Assembly: GCA_015654725.1 (NCBI GenBank) | Contig: JAATGI010000101.1 | Location: 1-9,908, forward strand | Reading direction: 5' to 3' | Source: Rhodospirillales bacterium | GTDB taxonomy: Bacteria > Pseudomonadota > Alphaproteobacteria > ATCC43930 > CGMCC-115725 | Length of the DNA: 9,908 nt | Part shown: piece by piece, positions 1 through 6,452 of the stretch | How positions within the stretch are numbered: the first letter of the stretch is position 1 | How the letters are laid out: every line of letters begins with the position of its first letter | Notes under the pieces: generated by a model | The model's database searches: none | The model's input: only the letters and a program-made list of their open reading frames with translations | What the model was told of the DNA's origin: nothing | Made by a program: the position numbers and the translations under genes

Positions 1-15
1 CCGAGGGGGCCAGGA

Positions 16-339
16 ATGGCGAGGCAGACGGTAACGCGCGCCCAGCTAAGCGAGGCGGTGTACCAAGAAGTCGGCCTGTCACGGAACGAATCGACCTCGT
101 TGGTCGAGACCGTGCTGGAGGAAATCTGTCAGGCTTTGGTAAAAGGGGAAATGGTCAAGATTTCCTCGTTCGGGAGCTTTGGCGTGCGCCGGAAAGGCCG
201 TAGAATTGGCCGGAATCCCAAGACCGGCCAGGAAGTGCCGATTAGTCCGCGCCGCGTCCTGGTGTTCCGCGCTTCGCATCTGATGAAGGACAAGATCAAC
301 GCTGCCCTCAGCGGCGGAAAAGGCATCGACCAGCGATGA
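16..339 (+). CDS. ihfA: Integration host factor subunit alpha
   Basis: This 107-residue protein is the alpha subunit of the IHF heterodimer. IHF bends DNA sharply and acts as an architectural factor in transcription, replication and site-specific recombination. The length and fold order match the HU/IHF family: a helical dimerisation part (residues 1-45), the KISSFGSFGVR strand (about 48-58), and a DNA-binding beta arm (about 61-87). The arm holds GRNPKTG with Pro68 where the intercalating proline sits in IHF. The alpha rather than beta assignment rests on the TVTRAQLSEAVYQEVGLSR start and the MVKISSFGSF segment. A purine-rich stretch at 3-9 (gaggggg) serves as ribosome binding site six bases before the ATG. 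The stop overlaps the ATG of the next gene (ATGA), so the two are probably translated together. Confidence 0.95.
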   Translation: MARQTVTRAQLSEAVYQEVGLSRNESTSLVETVLEEICQALVKGEMVKISSFGSFGVRRKGRRIGRNPKTGQEVPISPRRVLVFRASHLMKDKINAALSGGKGIDQR

Positions 340-782
340 GCTACGATCTCCCGCCGCCGAGCTTGCGCCGGCCGGCCAAATCGCCGGAAGCTTTCCGTAC
401 GATCAGTGAGGTAGCGGAGGAACTTGAAGTTCCACAACATGTTCTCCGCTTCTGGGAATCGCGCTTTCCGCAGATCCGGCCGCTGAAGCGCGCCGGCGGC
501 CGGCGCTATTACCGGCCCGACGATGTGGCGCTGCTGCGCCGTATCCGGCAATGCCTCTATGAGCAGGGCTATACCATCAAGGGCGTGCAAAAATTGCTGC
601 GCGAGGGCGCGCTCAAAAGCGCCGAAAGCGCGCCGCTGGCGCGCGCCGCCGCGCACGCCCAGGCGACGCAGAAGCCGGAACTGGACAAGGGCGACGAGGT
701 CCAGGAGCTGCGCGACATCATAGCCGAACTGCGCGCCGAGCTCGCCATGCTGCGCGATCTCTTGCGGCGCGCCAACCAGTAG
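336..782 (+). CDS. MerR-family transcriptional regulator
   Basis: This 148-residue protein has a MerR-type winged helix at residues about 21-90. The HTH reads TISEVAEELEVPQHVLRFWE and is followed by the wing GRRYYRPDDVALL and the second HTH around YEQGYTIKGVQKLLREG. After an Ala-rich linker, residues about 121-146 (EVQELRDIIAELRAELAMLR) form a short coiled coil expected to dimerise it. The FWESRFP pattern is typical of the MerR-like gene that follows ihfA in many alphaproteobacteria. There is no metal-binding Cys pattern: the only cysteine I see is Cys73, inside the DNA-binding domain, so no ligand can be proposed. The ATG overlaps the ihfA stop by four bases. tRNA-Pro starts 27 bases after its stop, with no terminator visible between. 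Confidence 0.9.
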   Translation: MSYDLPPPSLRRPAKSPEAFRTISEVAEELEVPQHVLRFWESRFPQIRPLKRAGGRRYYRPDDVALLRRIRQCLYEQGYTIKGVQKLLREGALKSAESAPLARAAAHAQATQKPELDKGDEVQELRDIIAELRAELAMLRDLLRRANQ

Positions 783-809
783 GTCACAATCCGGCCGATC
801 GGGGCGGTT

Positions 810-886
810 CGGAGCGTAGCGCAGCCTGGTAGCGCATCAGCATGGGGTGCTGAGGGTCGCGAGTTCAAATCTCGCCGCTCCGACCA
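810..886 (+). tRNA. tRNA-Pro (anticodon GGG)
   Basis: A complete 77-base cloverleaf can be read by eye. The acceptor stem is 810-816 (CGGAGCG) with 876-882 (CGCTCCG). The D stem is GCGC 819-822 with GCGC 832-835. The anticodon stem is TCAGC 837-841 with GCTGA 849-853, and the loop ATGGGGT holds anticodon GGG at 844-846. The T stem is GCGAG 859-863 with CTCGC 871-875 around TTCAAAT. The discriminator A is at 883 and CCA is encoded at 884-886. The anticodon reads CCC and CCU proline codons. A tRNA-Pro after the ihfA-merR pair is a familiar alphaproteobacterial arrangement. No integrase lies beside it here. Confidence 0.97.
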
Positions 887-925
887 TTTCCTGAAAAATC
901 AACAAATTACGCTGAGATTTCAATG

Positions 926-1174
926 TCAATCCACAAGCTTGCGGCCGGCCTCGGTCAGTTTGCAGACGAGCCAGTCGGGCTTGAGCGGATTGGCGAACCA
1001 GCGCTCGGCCCAGCCATGCTCGACGCAGGACAAGACCGTGCGTGGGTCGATCGCCTGGCCGGCCTCGTCGAACAGCGGCAGTTTGCCACCGGGCTGGCCG
1101 AGACCGCGCCGCAGCCAGCTTTTTTGCATCGGCGTGGGAATTGCTTTCCGGGGCGTTATGGCCGGCTCGGTCAT
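926..1174 (-). CDS. Small conserved-looking hypothetical protein (82 aa)
   Basis: I do not recognise a named family. The frame could open upstream at 1243, but the start at 1174 (MTEPAITPRKAIPTPMQKSW) avoids running into cutA. It leaves a compact basic-then-aromatic protein: a Pro/Lys-rich N terminus, then PLFDEAGQAIDPRTVLSCVEHGW, a WFANPLKPDWLV segment, and a C-terminal KLTEAGRKLV. The last motif resembles the wing and final strand of small winged-helix proteins, where LTEAGR is common. A DNA-binding role is therefore possible but not shown. There is no signal peptide or membrane segment. The ribosome binding site is weak. It is divergent from cutA with 58 bases between, so the two could share a control region. 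Codon use is GC-rich like its neighbours. Confidence 0.6.
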   Translation of the reverse strand: MTEPAITPRKAIPTPMQKSWLRRGLGQPGGKLPLFDEAGQAIDPRTVLSCVEHGWAERWFANPLKPDWLVCKLTEAGRKLVD

Positions 1175-1232
1175 GGCCGCAGGATAGGCGCGCGCCCGGC
1201 CGTTCGCTAGATCGTCGTGGGGAAGGATCATC

Positions 1233-1553
1233 ATGAGCACCATGTTCGTTTATGTCACCGCGGCCGATGTCGATGAGGCGCGGCGGATCGGCCGCGTCGC
1301 GGTCGAAACCCATATCGCGGCTTGCGCCAACGTCATCGCCGGAATCGATTCGATTTACTGGTGGGAAGGCGCAGTGCAGGAAACCGAGGAAGCGGTGCTG
1401 ATCCTCAAGACCACCGCCGACCGGCTCGCGGAACTAATCGCCATGGTGAAGGAGCTACATTCCTACGAATGCCCGTGCATCGAGGCCTGGCCGGTGACCG
1501 ACGGCTACCGCCCCTTCCTCGACTGGGTGATCGACGAGACCAAGCGCGCTTAG
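1233..1553 (+). CDS. cutA: Divalent-cation tolerance protein CutA
   Basis: This 106-residue protein has the usual CutA1 length and the family's signature segments in order. These are the FVYVTAADVDEARRIGR opening strand and helix, ACANVI (30-35), DSIYWWEG (39-46), VLILKTTADR (55-64), HSYECPCIEAWPV (76-88), and the closing GYRPFLDWV. CutA1 proteins are PII-like ferredoxin-fold trimers. They were first linked to copper tolerance in E. coli, but their biochemical role is unsettled. Cys31, Cys80, Cys82 and His76 are candidate metal ligands; HSYECPC replaces the commoner HPYEVP. A clear ribosome binding site (GGAAGGA, 1221-1227) sits five bases before the ATG and fixes the start. The gene ends tail to tail with the hydratase-family gene and overlaps it by four bases. 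Confidence 0.93.
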   Translation: MSTMFVYVTAADVDEARRIGRVAVETHIAACANVIAGIDSIYWWEGAVQETEEAVLILKTTADRLAELIAMVKELHSYECPCIEAWPVTDGYRPFLDWVIDETKRA

Positions 1554-2338
1554 CGCCCCTGCCACTCCGGCGGGCGCTTTTGGAGGAAGGCGTCGATGCC
1601 TTCCTCGGCGTCGCGCGCCAGCATGTTGGCGGTCATCACTTCGCTGGCATAGGCATAAGCGGCTTCGAGGCCGAGCTCGGCCTGGCGATAAAACGCTTCC
1701 TTGCCGATCGCCAGCACCAAGGGCGATTTCGCCGCGATCTGTTGGGCGAGGGCCGCGACCTCCTCATCCAATCGCGCCGCCGGCACGACGCGATTGATGA
1801 GGCCGAGGCGCCGCGCCTCGGCGGCGGCGACGAGTTCCCCGGTTAACAGCATCTCCATCGCCGGCTTGCGGCCGACGGCGCGCGACAGCGCCACCATCGG
1901 CGTCGAACAGAACAGGCCGATATTCACGCCTGGCGTGGCGAAGCGCGCCTCGTCCGACGAGACCGCCAGATCGCAGCTCGCGACAAGCTGACAGCCCGCG
2001 GCGGTCGCGGTGGCATGGACGCGCGCAATCACCGGCTTGGGCAATTTGACGATGCTCGTCATCAGCCGACTGCATTGCGCGAACACGGCCGCGTAATATT
2101 GGCGGCCGGGATTGGCGCGTAGCTCCTTGAGATCGTGCCCGGCGCAAAACGCCGGGCCGTTGCCGGCGATGACCACGATCTTGACCGCGCGATCCGTGGC
2201 GATGGCGTCGAGCGCCGCCTGCATCGCGTTCATCAGCCCGACCGATAGCGCATTGCGCGCCGCCGGCCGATTCAGGGTCAATGTCGCGACGCCATCGGCG
2301 TCGCGACGCAGGAGAAGATTGTCGCCATCGTCGCTCAT
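1550..2338 (-). CDS. Enoyl-CoA hydratase/isomerase family protein lacking both catalytic Glu (ECHDC3-like)
   Basis: This 262-residue protein spans the full crotonase fold: TLNRPAARNALS (21-32), the oxyanion-hole strand AFCAGHDLKEL (63-73), the GCQLVASCDLAV core (115-126), FATPGVNIGLFCSTP (133-147), and the C-terminal helices ending in a FLQKRPPEW tail. In rat mitochondrial enoyl-CoA hydratase the acid/base residues are Glu144 and Glu164. The equivalent positions here appear to be Gln117 (GCQLV) and Gly137 (TPGV). Ordinary hydration of 2-enoyl-CoA is therefore unlikely. CAGHDLKE with GLFCSTP is what I associate with the ECHDC3-like branch, whose reaction is not well defined. The gene is divergent from the TonB-dependent receptor and convergent with cutA. 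I see no strong ribosome binding site before the ATG. Confidence 0.88.
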   Translation of the reverse strand: MSDDGDNLLLRRDADGVATLTLNRPAARNALSVGLMNAMQAALDAIATDRAVKIVVIAGNGPAFCAGHDLKELRANPGRQYYAAVFAQCSRLMTSIVKLPKPVIARVHATATAAGCQLVASCDLAVSSDEARFATPGVNIGLFCSTPMVALSRAVGRKPAMEMLLTGELVAAAEARRLGLINRVVPAARLDEEVAALAQQIAAKSPLVLAIGKEAFYRQAELGLEAAYAYASEVMTANMLARDAEEGIDAFLQKRPPEWQGR

Positions 2339-2416
2339 GGCTGCATGTTACGCCGCGGACACCGCGCGGAAAAGCACGGCGCGATTCCCACCATAATCGT
2401 CCCCTCGAATGAAACG

Positions 2417-2444
2417 TTGCGTGCCTCGCATGTAATGTTATAAC
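2417..2444 (+). promoter_or_regulatory. Probable sigma70 promoter of the receptor-tonB operon
   Basis: TTGCGT (2417-2422) and TATAAC (2439-2444) are separated by 16 bases and lie just upstream of the receptor gene. The -10 hexamer falls inside the Zur-like palindrome, so bound repressor would block polymerase directly. A start of transcription near 2451 would leave a short leader carrying AGGGGG (2455-2460), five bases before the ATG at 2466. Confidence 0.55.
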
Positions 2445-2451
2445 ATAACAT
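2430..2451. promoter_or_regulatory. Zur-type operator (zinc-responsive)
   Basis: A 22-base palindrome is centred between 2440 and 2441, with a single mismatched pair (A2434 against A2447). Its core is the perfect 12-mer ATGTTATAACAT (2435-2446), and the 18-base centre is GTAATGTTATAACATAAC. The Zur box described for alphaproteobacteria, as I remember it, is GATATGTTATAACATATC, which shares the whole core. Zur is a Fur-family repressor that binds DNA when loaded with zinc. The AT-rich palindrome stands out in GC-rich surroundings and covers the candidate -10. The site could also influence the divergent hydratase-family gene, whose start is about 90 bases away. Confidence 0.72.
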
Positions 2452-2465
2452 TCAGGGGGGCGCGG

Positions 2466-4835
2466 ATGCGGAAAAGAGGCGGGGGCTGGCTTACGGCGGC
2501 GTTGATTTCAGTGGCGATTTCGGTGGCCCCGGCTTGGGGGCAAGCCAATATCGTTCACGGCGTTGCCCGCGACGCGTTGCAGCGGCCGCTTGACGGCGTC
2601 ACGGTCCGGCTTGAGGCGCCGGACGGGAAGGTCGTGGCGCGCGGCACGACGCAAATGGATGGCGCCTTCGCGCTCCCAGGCGTGGCGCCCGGCCTCTATT
2701 CGCTGATCGGCGAAAAGAACGGCTTCGAGACCGCGACCGCCATCGTCACGGTAAGCGGGCAGGGCGCCACCGGCGATCTCACGCTCGCCGCCAAGACCGC
2801 GCTCGATCTCGCGGTCACGGCGCAACGGCTCGCCGCGGCGCGCGACGCGATCGAGCCGCGTATCGGCGCCACCACCTATACGCTGGGCGCCTCGGCGATC
2901 GAGAGCCAGCCCGGCGGCGCGGACATCCCCCTCAATCAGACGCTGCTACAGGCGCCGGGCGTCAGTCAGGATTCCTTCGGCCAGATTCACCTCCGCAACG
3001 ATCACGCCAATATCCAATATCGCATCGATGGCGTGATCCTGCCCGAAGGCATCAGCTTTTTCGGCCAGGCCCTGACCTCGCGCTTCGCCTCCTCGATCGA
3101 TCTCATCACTGGGTCGCTCCCGGCGCAGTATGGGCTGGTCACGACCGGCATCGTCGATATTCAAACCAAATCGGGCGCGTTCGAGCCGGGCGGTTCGGTC
3201 GGCATTTATGGCGGCAGCCATGGCTGGTTGGAGCCGAGTGCCGAATATGCCGGCTCGGCCGGCAGCTTCAATTATTACGTCGCCGGCGATTATCTGCGGA
3301 ACGATATCGGCATCGAAAATCCGACCGGCTCGGCGCATCCGATTCACGACGCGACCCAGCAGGGCCATTTGTTCGCCTATTTCGAGGACATTCTCGATCC
3401 CGGCAGCAAGGTCAGTCTGATCTTGGGCGCTTATCAGGGCACGTTCCAGATTCCCGACGCGCCCGGCCAGATGCCGAGTTTTCAATATGGCGGCCAAACC
3501 GGATTCAATTCGGCCCAGCTCGACGAGACGCAGCAAGAGAGCAACGATTACGCGGCGCTGGCCTATCTGCAAGCGACCCAGGATTACGATTTCCAGCTAT
3601 CCGCCTTCGCGCGTTATTCGCGCCTCGCCTACACGCCCGACCCGGTCGGCGATTTGATGTTCTACGGTATCGCGCAGACCGCGACCCGCACCGATCTCGC
3701 GGGAGGCGTGCAAGCCGACGGCACCTATCGCGCCGGCGGCGGCCACACGCTGCGCTTCGGCGCGCTTATCACCGCCGAACGCGCCACCTCGGATACGGAC
3801 TCGCTGGTCTTTCCTTGTTTCGATCCGACATGCGCCAGCGTCGGCACCAGCCCGATACCTGTCGCCGACAGCAGCGGCGTCACCGGTTGGACCTATAGCG
3901 CCTATCTTCAGGACGAATGGAAACTGACGCCGACCCTGACGCTCAATTACGGCGCGCGTTTCGACGTGCTCGACGCTTATACCGACGCCGATCAGCTCAG
4001 CCCGCGCATCAACGCGGTGTGGAAGCCCGATGCCGACACCACGGTTCATGCCGGCTATTCGCGCTATTTCACGCCGCCGGCACTGGAGCTGATCTCGGGA
4101 GAGTCGATCGCGAAATTCGCCGGCACGACCGGTTATCCCGCGGGCTATACGCCGGCCTCGCCGCCCTTGGACGGGCCGATCCTGCCGGAGCGCGCCGATT
4201 ATTTCGACGTCGGCGCCGACCATGTCGTTATGCCGGGGCTGAAATTCGGCGTCGATGCCTACGTCAAGCTGGCGCGCGATTTGATCGATGAAGGCCAGTT
4301 CGGCGCGCCGATCATTCTGTCGGTCTTCAACTACGCCAAGGCCGATGTCTACGGCGTCGAATTCACCGGCGGCTACAATGTCGGCAACTGGTCGGCCTAT
4401 GGCAATCTTGCGATCGGCCGCGAGCGCGCCACCCAGGTCGCTTCGCAGCAATTCAATTTCACGCCGGCCCAACTCGCCTATATCGCCGGCAACTACATTT
4501 TTACCGACCACAGCCAATGGATCACTGCCTCGGGCGGCGTCTCCTACAATTGGCGGGAAACCCGTTTCAGCGCCGATCTGATTTACGGCTCCGGCCTGCG
4601 GCAAGATAGCGGCGACATCCCCAATGGCGGCACCGTGCCGCCCTATGCGCAGGTGAATTTCGGCGTCACGCATCGGTTCGAGAACGCGCCCGGCGGGCCG
4701 ATCGAGCTGAGCCTCAACCTGATCAATGGCTTCGATGAGGTGTATCAGATCCGCTCCGGTTCGGGCGTCGGCGTGTTCGCGGCGCAATACGGTCCGCGCC
4801 GCGCCATTTACGCGGGCATCAGGAAATTCTTTTGA
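2466..4835 (+). CDS. TonB-dependent outer-membrane receptor, probably zinc-related
   Basis: This 789-residue outer-membrane transporter has a signal peptide (residues 1 to about 25, ending APAWG). A carboxypeptidase-regulatory-like beta domain follows (about 27-97; GVARDALQRPLDGVTVRLE, DGAFALPGVAPGLYSL). A TonB-box-like segment lies near LDLAVTAQ (113-120). The plug spans about 130-237 (LLQAPGVSQDS, HLRNDHANIQYRIDGV, GSLPAQYGLVTTGIVDIQT). The 22-strand-type barrel runs to a terminal Phe (GIRKFF), as the beta-barrel assembly signal requires. Transport is powered through TonB-ExbB-ExbD. The substrate is inferred from control: a Zur-type operator covers the promoter. His291, His294 and His301 cluster in one putative loop, and the protein's only two cysteines (451 and 456, CFDPTC) lie in another; both fit metal handling but are weak evidence. 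AGGGGG at 2455-2460 supports the start. The stop overlaps the TTG start of tonB. Confidence 0.93.
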   Translation: MRKRGGGWLTAALISVAISVAPAWGQANIVHGVARDALQRPLDGVTVRLEAPDGKVVARGTTQMDGAFALPGVAPGLYSLIGEKNGFETATAIVTVSGQGATGDLTLAAKTALDLAVTAQRLAAARDAIEPRIGATTYTLGASAIESQPGGADIPLNQTLLQAPGVSQDSFGQIHLRNDHANIQYRIDGVILPEGISFFGQALTSRFASSIDLITGSLPAQYGLVTTGIVDIQTKSGAFEPGGSVGIYGGSHGWLEPSAEYAGSAGSFNYYVAGDYLRNDIGIENPTGSAHPIHDATQQGHLFAYFEDILDPGSKVSLILGAYQGTFQIPDAPGQMPSFQYGGQTGFNSAQLDETQQESNDYAALAYLQATQDYDFQLSAFARYSRLAYTPDPVGDLMFYGIAQTATRTDLAGGVQADGTYRAGGGHTLRFGALITAERATSDTDSLVFPCFDPTCASVGTSPIPVADSSGVTGWTYSAYLQDEWKLTPTLTLNYGARFDVLDAYTDADQLSPRINAVWKPDADTTVHAGYSRYFTPPALELISGESIAKFAGTTGYPAGYTPASPPLDGPILPERADYFDVGADHVVMPGLKFGVDAYVKLARDLIDEGQFGAPIILSVFNYAKADVYGVEFTGGYNVGNWSAYGNLAIGRERATQVASQQFNFTPAQLAYIAGNYIFTDHSQWITASGGVSYNWRETRFSADLIYGSGLRQDSGDIPNGGTVPPYAQVNFGVTHRFENAPGGPIELSLNLINGFDEVYQIRSGSGVGVFAAQYGPRRAIYAGIRKFF

Positions 4836-5530
4836 GCACGGCCGCGCGCGCGGCGGATTTGCCGTGGCGGCGGCTGGCTTGGATCCTGCCCGCCGCGTTT
4901 GCCGTGACCGCGCTGGAGATAACGCTGTTCGTGTTCGGGCTGACGCGAACCTTTGTGCCACCGTCCGAACCGAAGACCATCGCGGTTCGACTGGTCGAAT
5001 TGCCGTCGGCGCCGGCGCCGCCCGAAGCAAAGCCGCAGACCATTGAACCAGCGCCGCCGGTCGAGGCTCAACCTTCGCCGACGCAAATCGAAACCGAGCC
5101 GCCACCGCCGCCGCGCTCACACGCGCTCGCGAAACCGAAGCCGCGCCCCATCGCGCGTCCGCAAACGCCGCCGCGAGAGGCACGGGACACAGCGATGCCA
5201 AATCCCGTCCCGCCCGCGCCGGCATCGCCGGCGCCGCCCCGAGCGCCGCCGCCTGGTGGTGGCACGATGGGCGCGCGCGCCATCGACAGGCCGATGCCGG
5301 AAATTCCCGAGGAATTGCGGCAGCGGAATTTCAGCGTCGAGGCGGTCGCGCGGTTTCAGGTCGCCGCCGATGGCAGCACGCGTGTCGAATTGATAAAAGC
5401 CACCGCCGACCCGCGTCTCAATCGGTCGCTGCTGGAAGCGCTGAAAAAATGGCGCTTCTTTCCGGCATTGGAAAACGGCGCGCCGGTCGCCTCGACCATC
5501 GAGATTCGCATTCCAATTCAGGTGCGATGA
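4832..5530 (+). CDS. tonB: TonB-family energy transducer
   Basis: This 232-residue inner-membrane-anchored periplasmic protein passes proton-motive energy to outer-membrane receptors. Residues about 15-38 form one membrane helix (WILPAAFAVTALEITLFVFG). A proline-rich spacer covers about 43-143, with PPPPP and Lys-Pro repeats. The TonB C-terminal domain is about 155-232 (EIPEELRQRNFSVEAVARFQV, SLLEALKKWRFFPA, ending IEIRIPIQVR). The start is TTG at 4832, within the receptor stop (TTGA). AGGAAA at 4821-4826 sits five bases upstream and decides it. The coupling implies a dedicated partner for this receptor. The helix lacks the histidine of the SxxxH motif of E. coli TonB and instead carries Glu29 in the membrane. 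exbB and exbD are not present here, so they must be supplied from elsewhere. Confidence 0.88.
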   Translation: MSTAARAADLPWRRLAWILPAAFAVTALEITLFVFGLTRTFVPPSEPKTIAVRLVELPSAPAPPEAKPQTIEPAPPVEAQPSPTQIETEPPPPPRSHALAKPKPRPIARPQTPPREARDTAMPNPVPPAPASPAPPRAPPPGGGTMGARAIDRPMPEIPEELRQRNFSVEAVARFQVAADGSTRVELIKATADPRLNRSLLEALKKWRFFPALENGAPVASTIEIRIPIQVR

Positions 5531-5541
5531 TAAGAATTGAT

Positions 5542-5569
5542 TTGCGGGCGGACACGGCCGGTGTAGGCT
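5542..5569 (+). promoter_or_regulatory. Weak candidate promoter for the secreted hypothetical gene
   Basis: TTGCGG (5542-5547) and TAGGCT (5564-5569) are 16 bases apart. Transcription would start about seven bases later, at the ATG itself, so the message might be leaderless. A weak ribosome binding site (GTAGG, 5563-5567) overlaps the -10, so the gene may instead be read through from tonB. Confidence 0.3.
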
Positions 5570-5575
5570 CGACTC

Positions 5576-5890
5576 ATGATACGGAAAGCCTTGATCCTCG
5601 GTGCTTGGTCGGTGCTCGCTGTCGCACTGGCCGCGTCGAACGCCCATGCCTTCACCGCCGTCGATAGCGAGGACTATCCCAACACCGCGCTGTCGACAAA
5701 GCTCGCCGATCCCGACGACATCATGGACGACATGGCGAACCAACAGTTGAACGGCGCCGCGCAGGTGGTGAACCGGTTCGGCGGCGCGACGGTGGAATAT
5801 GCCGGCCCGAACGGCAGCGGCAATTACGACACCCGCTTTCTCGCCGATCCCGCGGCCGGCACGGTGCCGAGCAAGCAGAACGGCTGGTAA
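5576..5890 (+). CDS. Small secreted protein of unknown function (104 aa)
   Basis: The protein begins with a convincing signal peptide: Arg/Lys at residues 3-4, a hydrophobic core ALILGAWSVLAVALA, and an AHA cleavage site at about residue 25. The mature part is about 79 residues, acidic in its first half (DSEDYPN, LADPDDIMDDMANQQ). It then becomes Gly/Asn-rich, with FGGATVEYAGPNGSGNYDTRFLADP. It has no cysteine, no histidine after the signal peptide, no lipobox and no known motif that I recognise. It lies 45 bases after tonB on the same strand, so it may belong to the same zinc-repressed unit, or use the weak promoter just upstream. Sequence and signal peptide support a real gene; the function is unknown. 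A periplasmic accessory to the uptake system is only an inference from position. Confidence 0.65.
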   Translation: MIRKALILGAWSVLAVALAASNAHAFTAVDSEDYPNTALSTKLADPDDIMDDMANQQLNGAAQVVNRFGGATVEYAGPNGSGNYDTRFLADPAAGTVPSKQNGW

Positions 5891-5895
5891 CATAA

Positions 5896-5908
5896 TACCG
5901 TAACGGTA
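5896..5908. repeat. 13-base inverted repeat upstream of rplM
   Basis: TACCGT (5896-5901) and ACGGTA (5903-5908) are perfect inverted copies around A5902. There is no T-tract after it, so it is a poor intrinsic terminator. It sits just after the secreted gene and 30 bases upstream of the rplM -35, a fitting place for an operator. Confidence 0.45.
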
Positions 5909-5937
5909 AGCGCCTGGATTAACTGACTTATTTCGTG

Positions 5938-5965
5938 TTGACCCGCGCCCGATGCGTGGCATACT
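5938..5965 (+). promoter_or_regulatory. Probable promoter of rplM-rpsI
   Basis: TTGACC (5938-5943) and CATACT (5960-5965) are 16 bases apart; ATACTG one base further gives a 17-base spacer. This is the best sigma70-like pair between the secreted gene and rplM. It predicts a start of transcription near 5972, leaving a very short leader. Confidence 0.6.
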
Positions 5966-5989
5966 GCGCCGCCCCAAATGAGCGCCGCC

Positions 5990-6451
5990 ATGACCACCTT
6001 TGCCGCCAAACCGTCCGACATCAAGAAGCAATGGACGCTGATCGACGCCGACGGGCTGGTGCTCGGCCGGCTCGCCGCGATCGTCGCCACGCGGCTTCGC
6101 GGCAAGCACAAGCCCGGCTACACGCCGCACATGGATGACGGCGACCACATCGTCGTCATCAACGCCGCCAAGGTCCGCATCACCGGCAACAAGCCGGCGC
6201 AGAGCCTTTTCCGCTGGTACAGCGGCTATCCGGGCGGGCTCAAGGAGCATACCCAAGGCGAGATTCTCGCCGGCAAGCATCCCGAGCGCGTGATCTTGAA
6301 GGCGGTCGAACGCATGGTGCCGCGCGGGCCGATGGGGCGGAAGGTGATGGGCCATCTCAGGGTCTATCCCGGCCCGGACCATCCGCATGTCGCACAGCAG
6401 CCGGCGACGCTCGATATCGCGGCGATGAACCGCAAGAACAAGAGGGCGTGA
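5990..6451 (+). CDS. rplM: 50S ribosomal protein L13
   Basis: This early-assembling large-subunit protein binds 23S rRNA. The whole family pattern is present: TTFAAKPSDIKKQW, LIDADGLVLGRLA, LRGKHKPGYTPHMDDGD, VVINAAKVRITGNK, SGYPGGLKEHT, HPERVILKAVERMVPRGPMG, LRVYPGPDHPHVAQQP. I chose the ATG at 5990 (MTTFAAKPSDIKKQW) because family members usually open M-x-T-[FY]-x-A-K-P, giving 153 residues. An in-frame ATG at 5978 adds four residues (MSAA). Neither has an evident ribosome binding site, and the predicted transcript starts only a few bases upstream of 5978, so initiation is unusual either way. The stop is one base short of the rpsI ATG. Confidence 0.95.
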   Translation: MTTFAAKPSDIKKQWTLIDADGLVLGRLAAIVATRLRGKHKPGYTPHMDDGDHIVVINAAKVRITGNKPAQSLFRWYSGYPGGLKEHTQGEILAGKHPERVILKAVERMVPRGPMGRKVMGHLRVYPGPDHPHVAQQPATLDIAAMNRKNKRA

Positions 6452-6452
6452 C

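Noticed and set aside
810..886. tRNA-Pro as the island's attachment site
   Set aside because: The integrase is over 6 kb away behind rpsI, core genes lie between, and I found no repeat of the tRNA 3' end near it.
837..1313. Minus-strand frame of 158 codons
   Set aside because: It overlaps tRNA-Pro and the cutA start; the alternative 82-residue frame inside the region looks far more like protein.
1322..1846. Plus-strand frame across cutA and the hydratase-family gene
   Set aside because: It is out of frame with cutA and antisense to the crotonase-fold gene.
3597..5225. Long minus-strand frame of 542 codons
   Set aside because: It lies antisense to the receptor and tonB genes, is rich in Arg/Ala/Gly as expected from GC-rich antisense frames, and has no recognisable domain.
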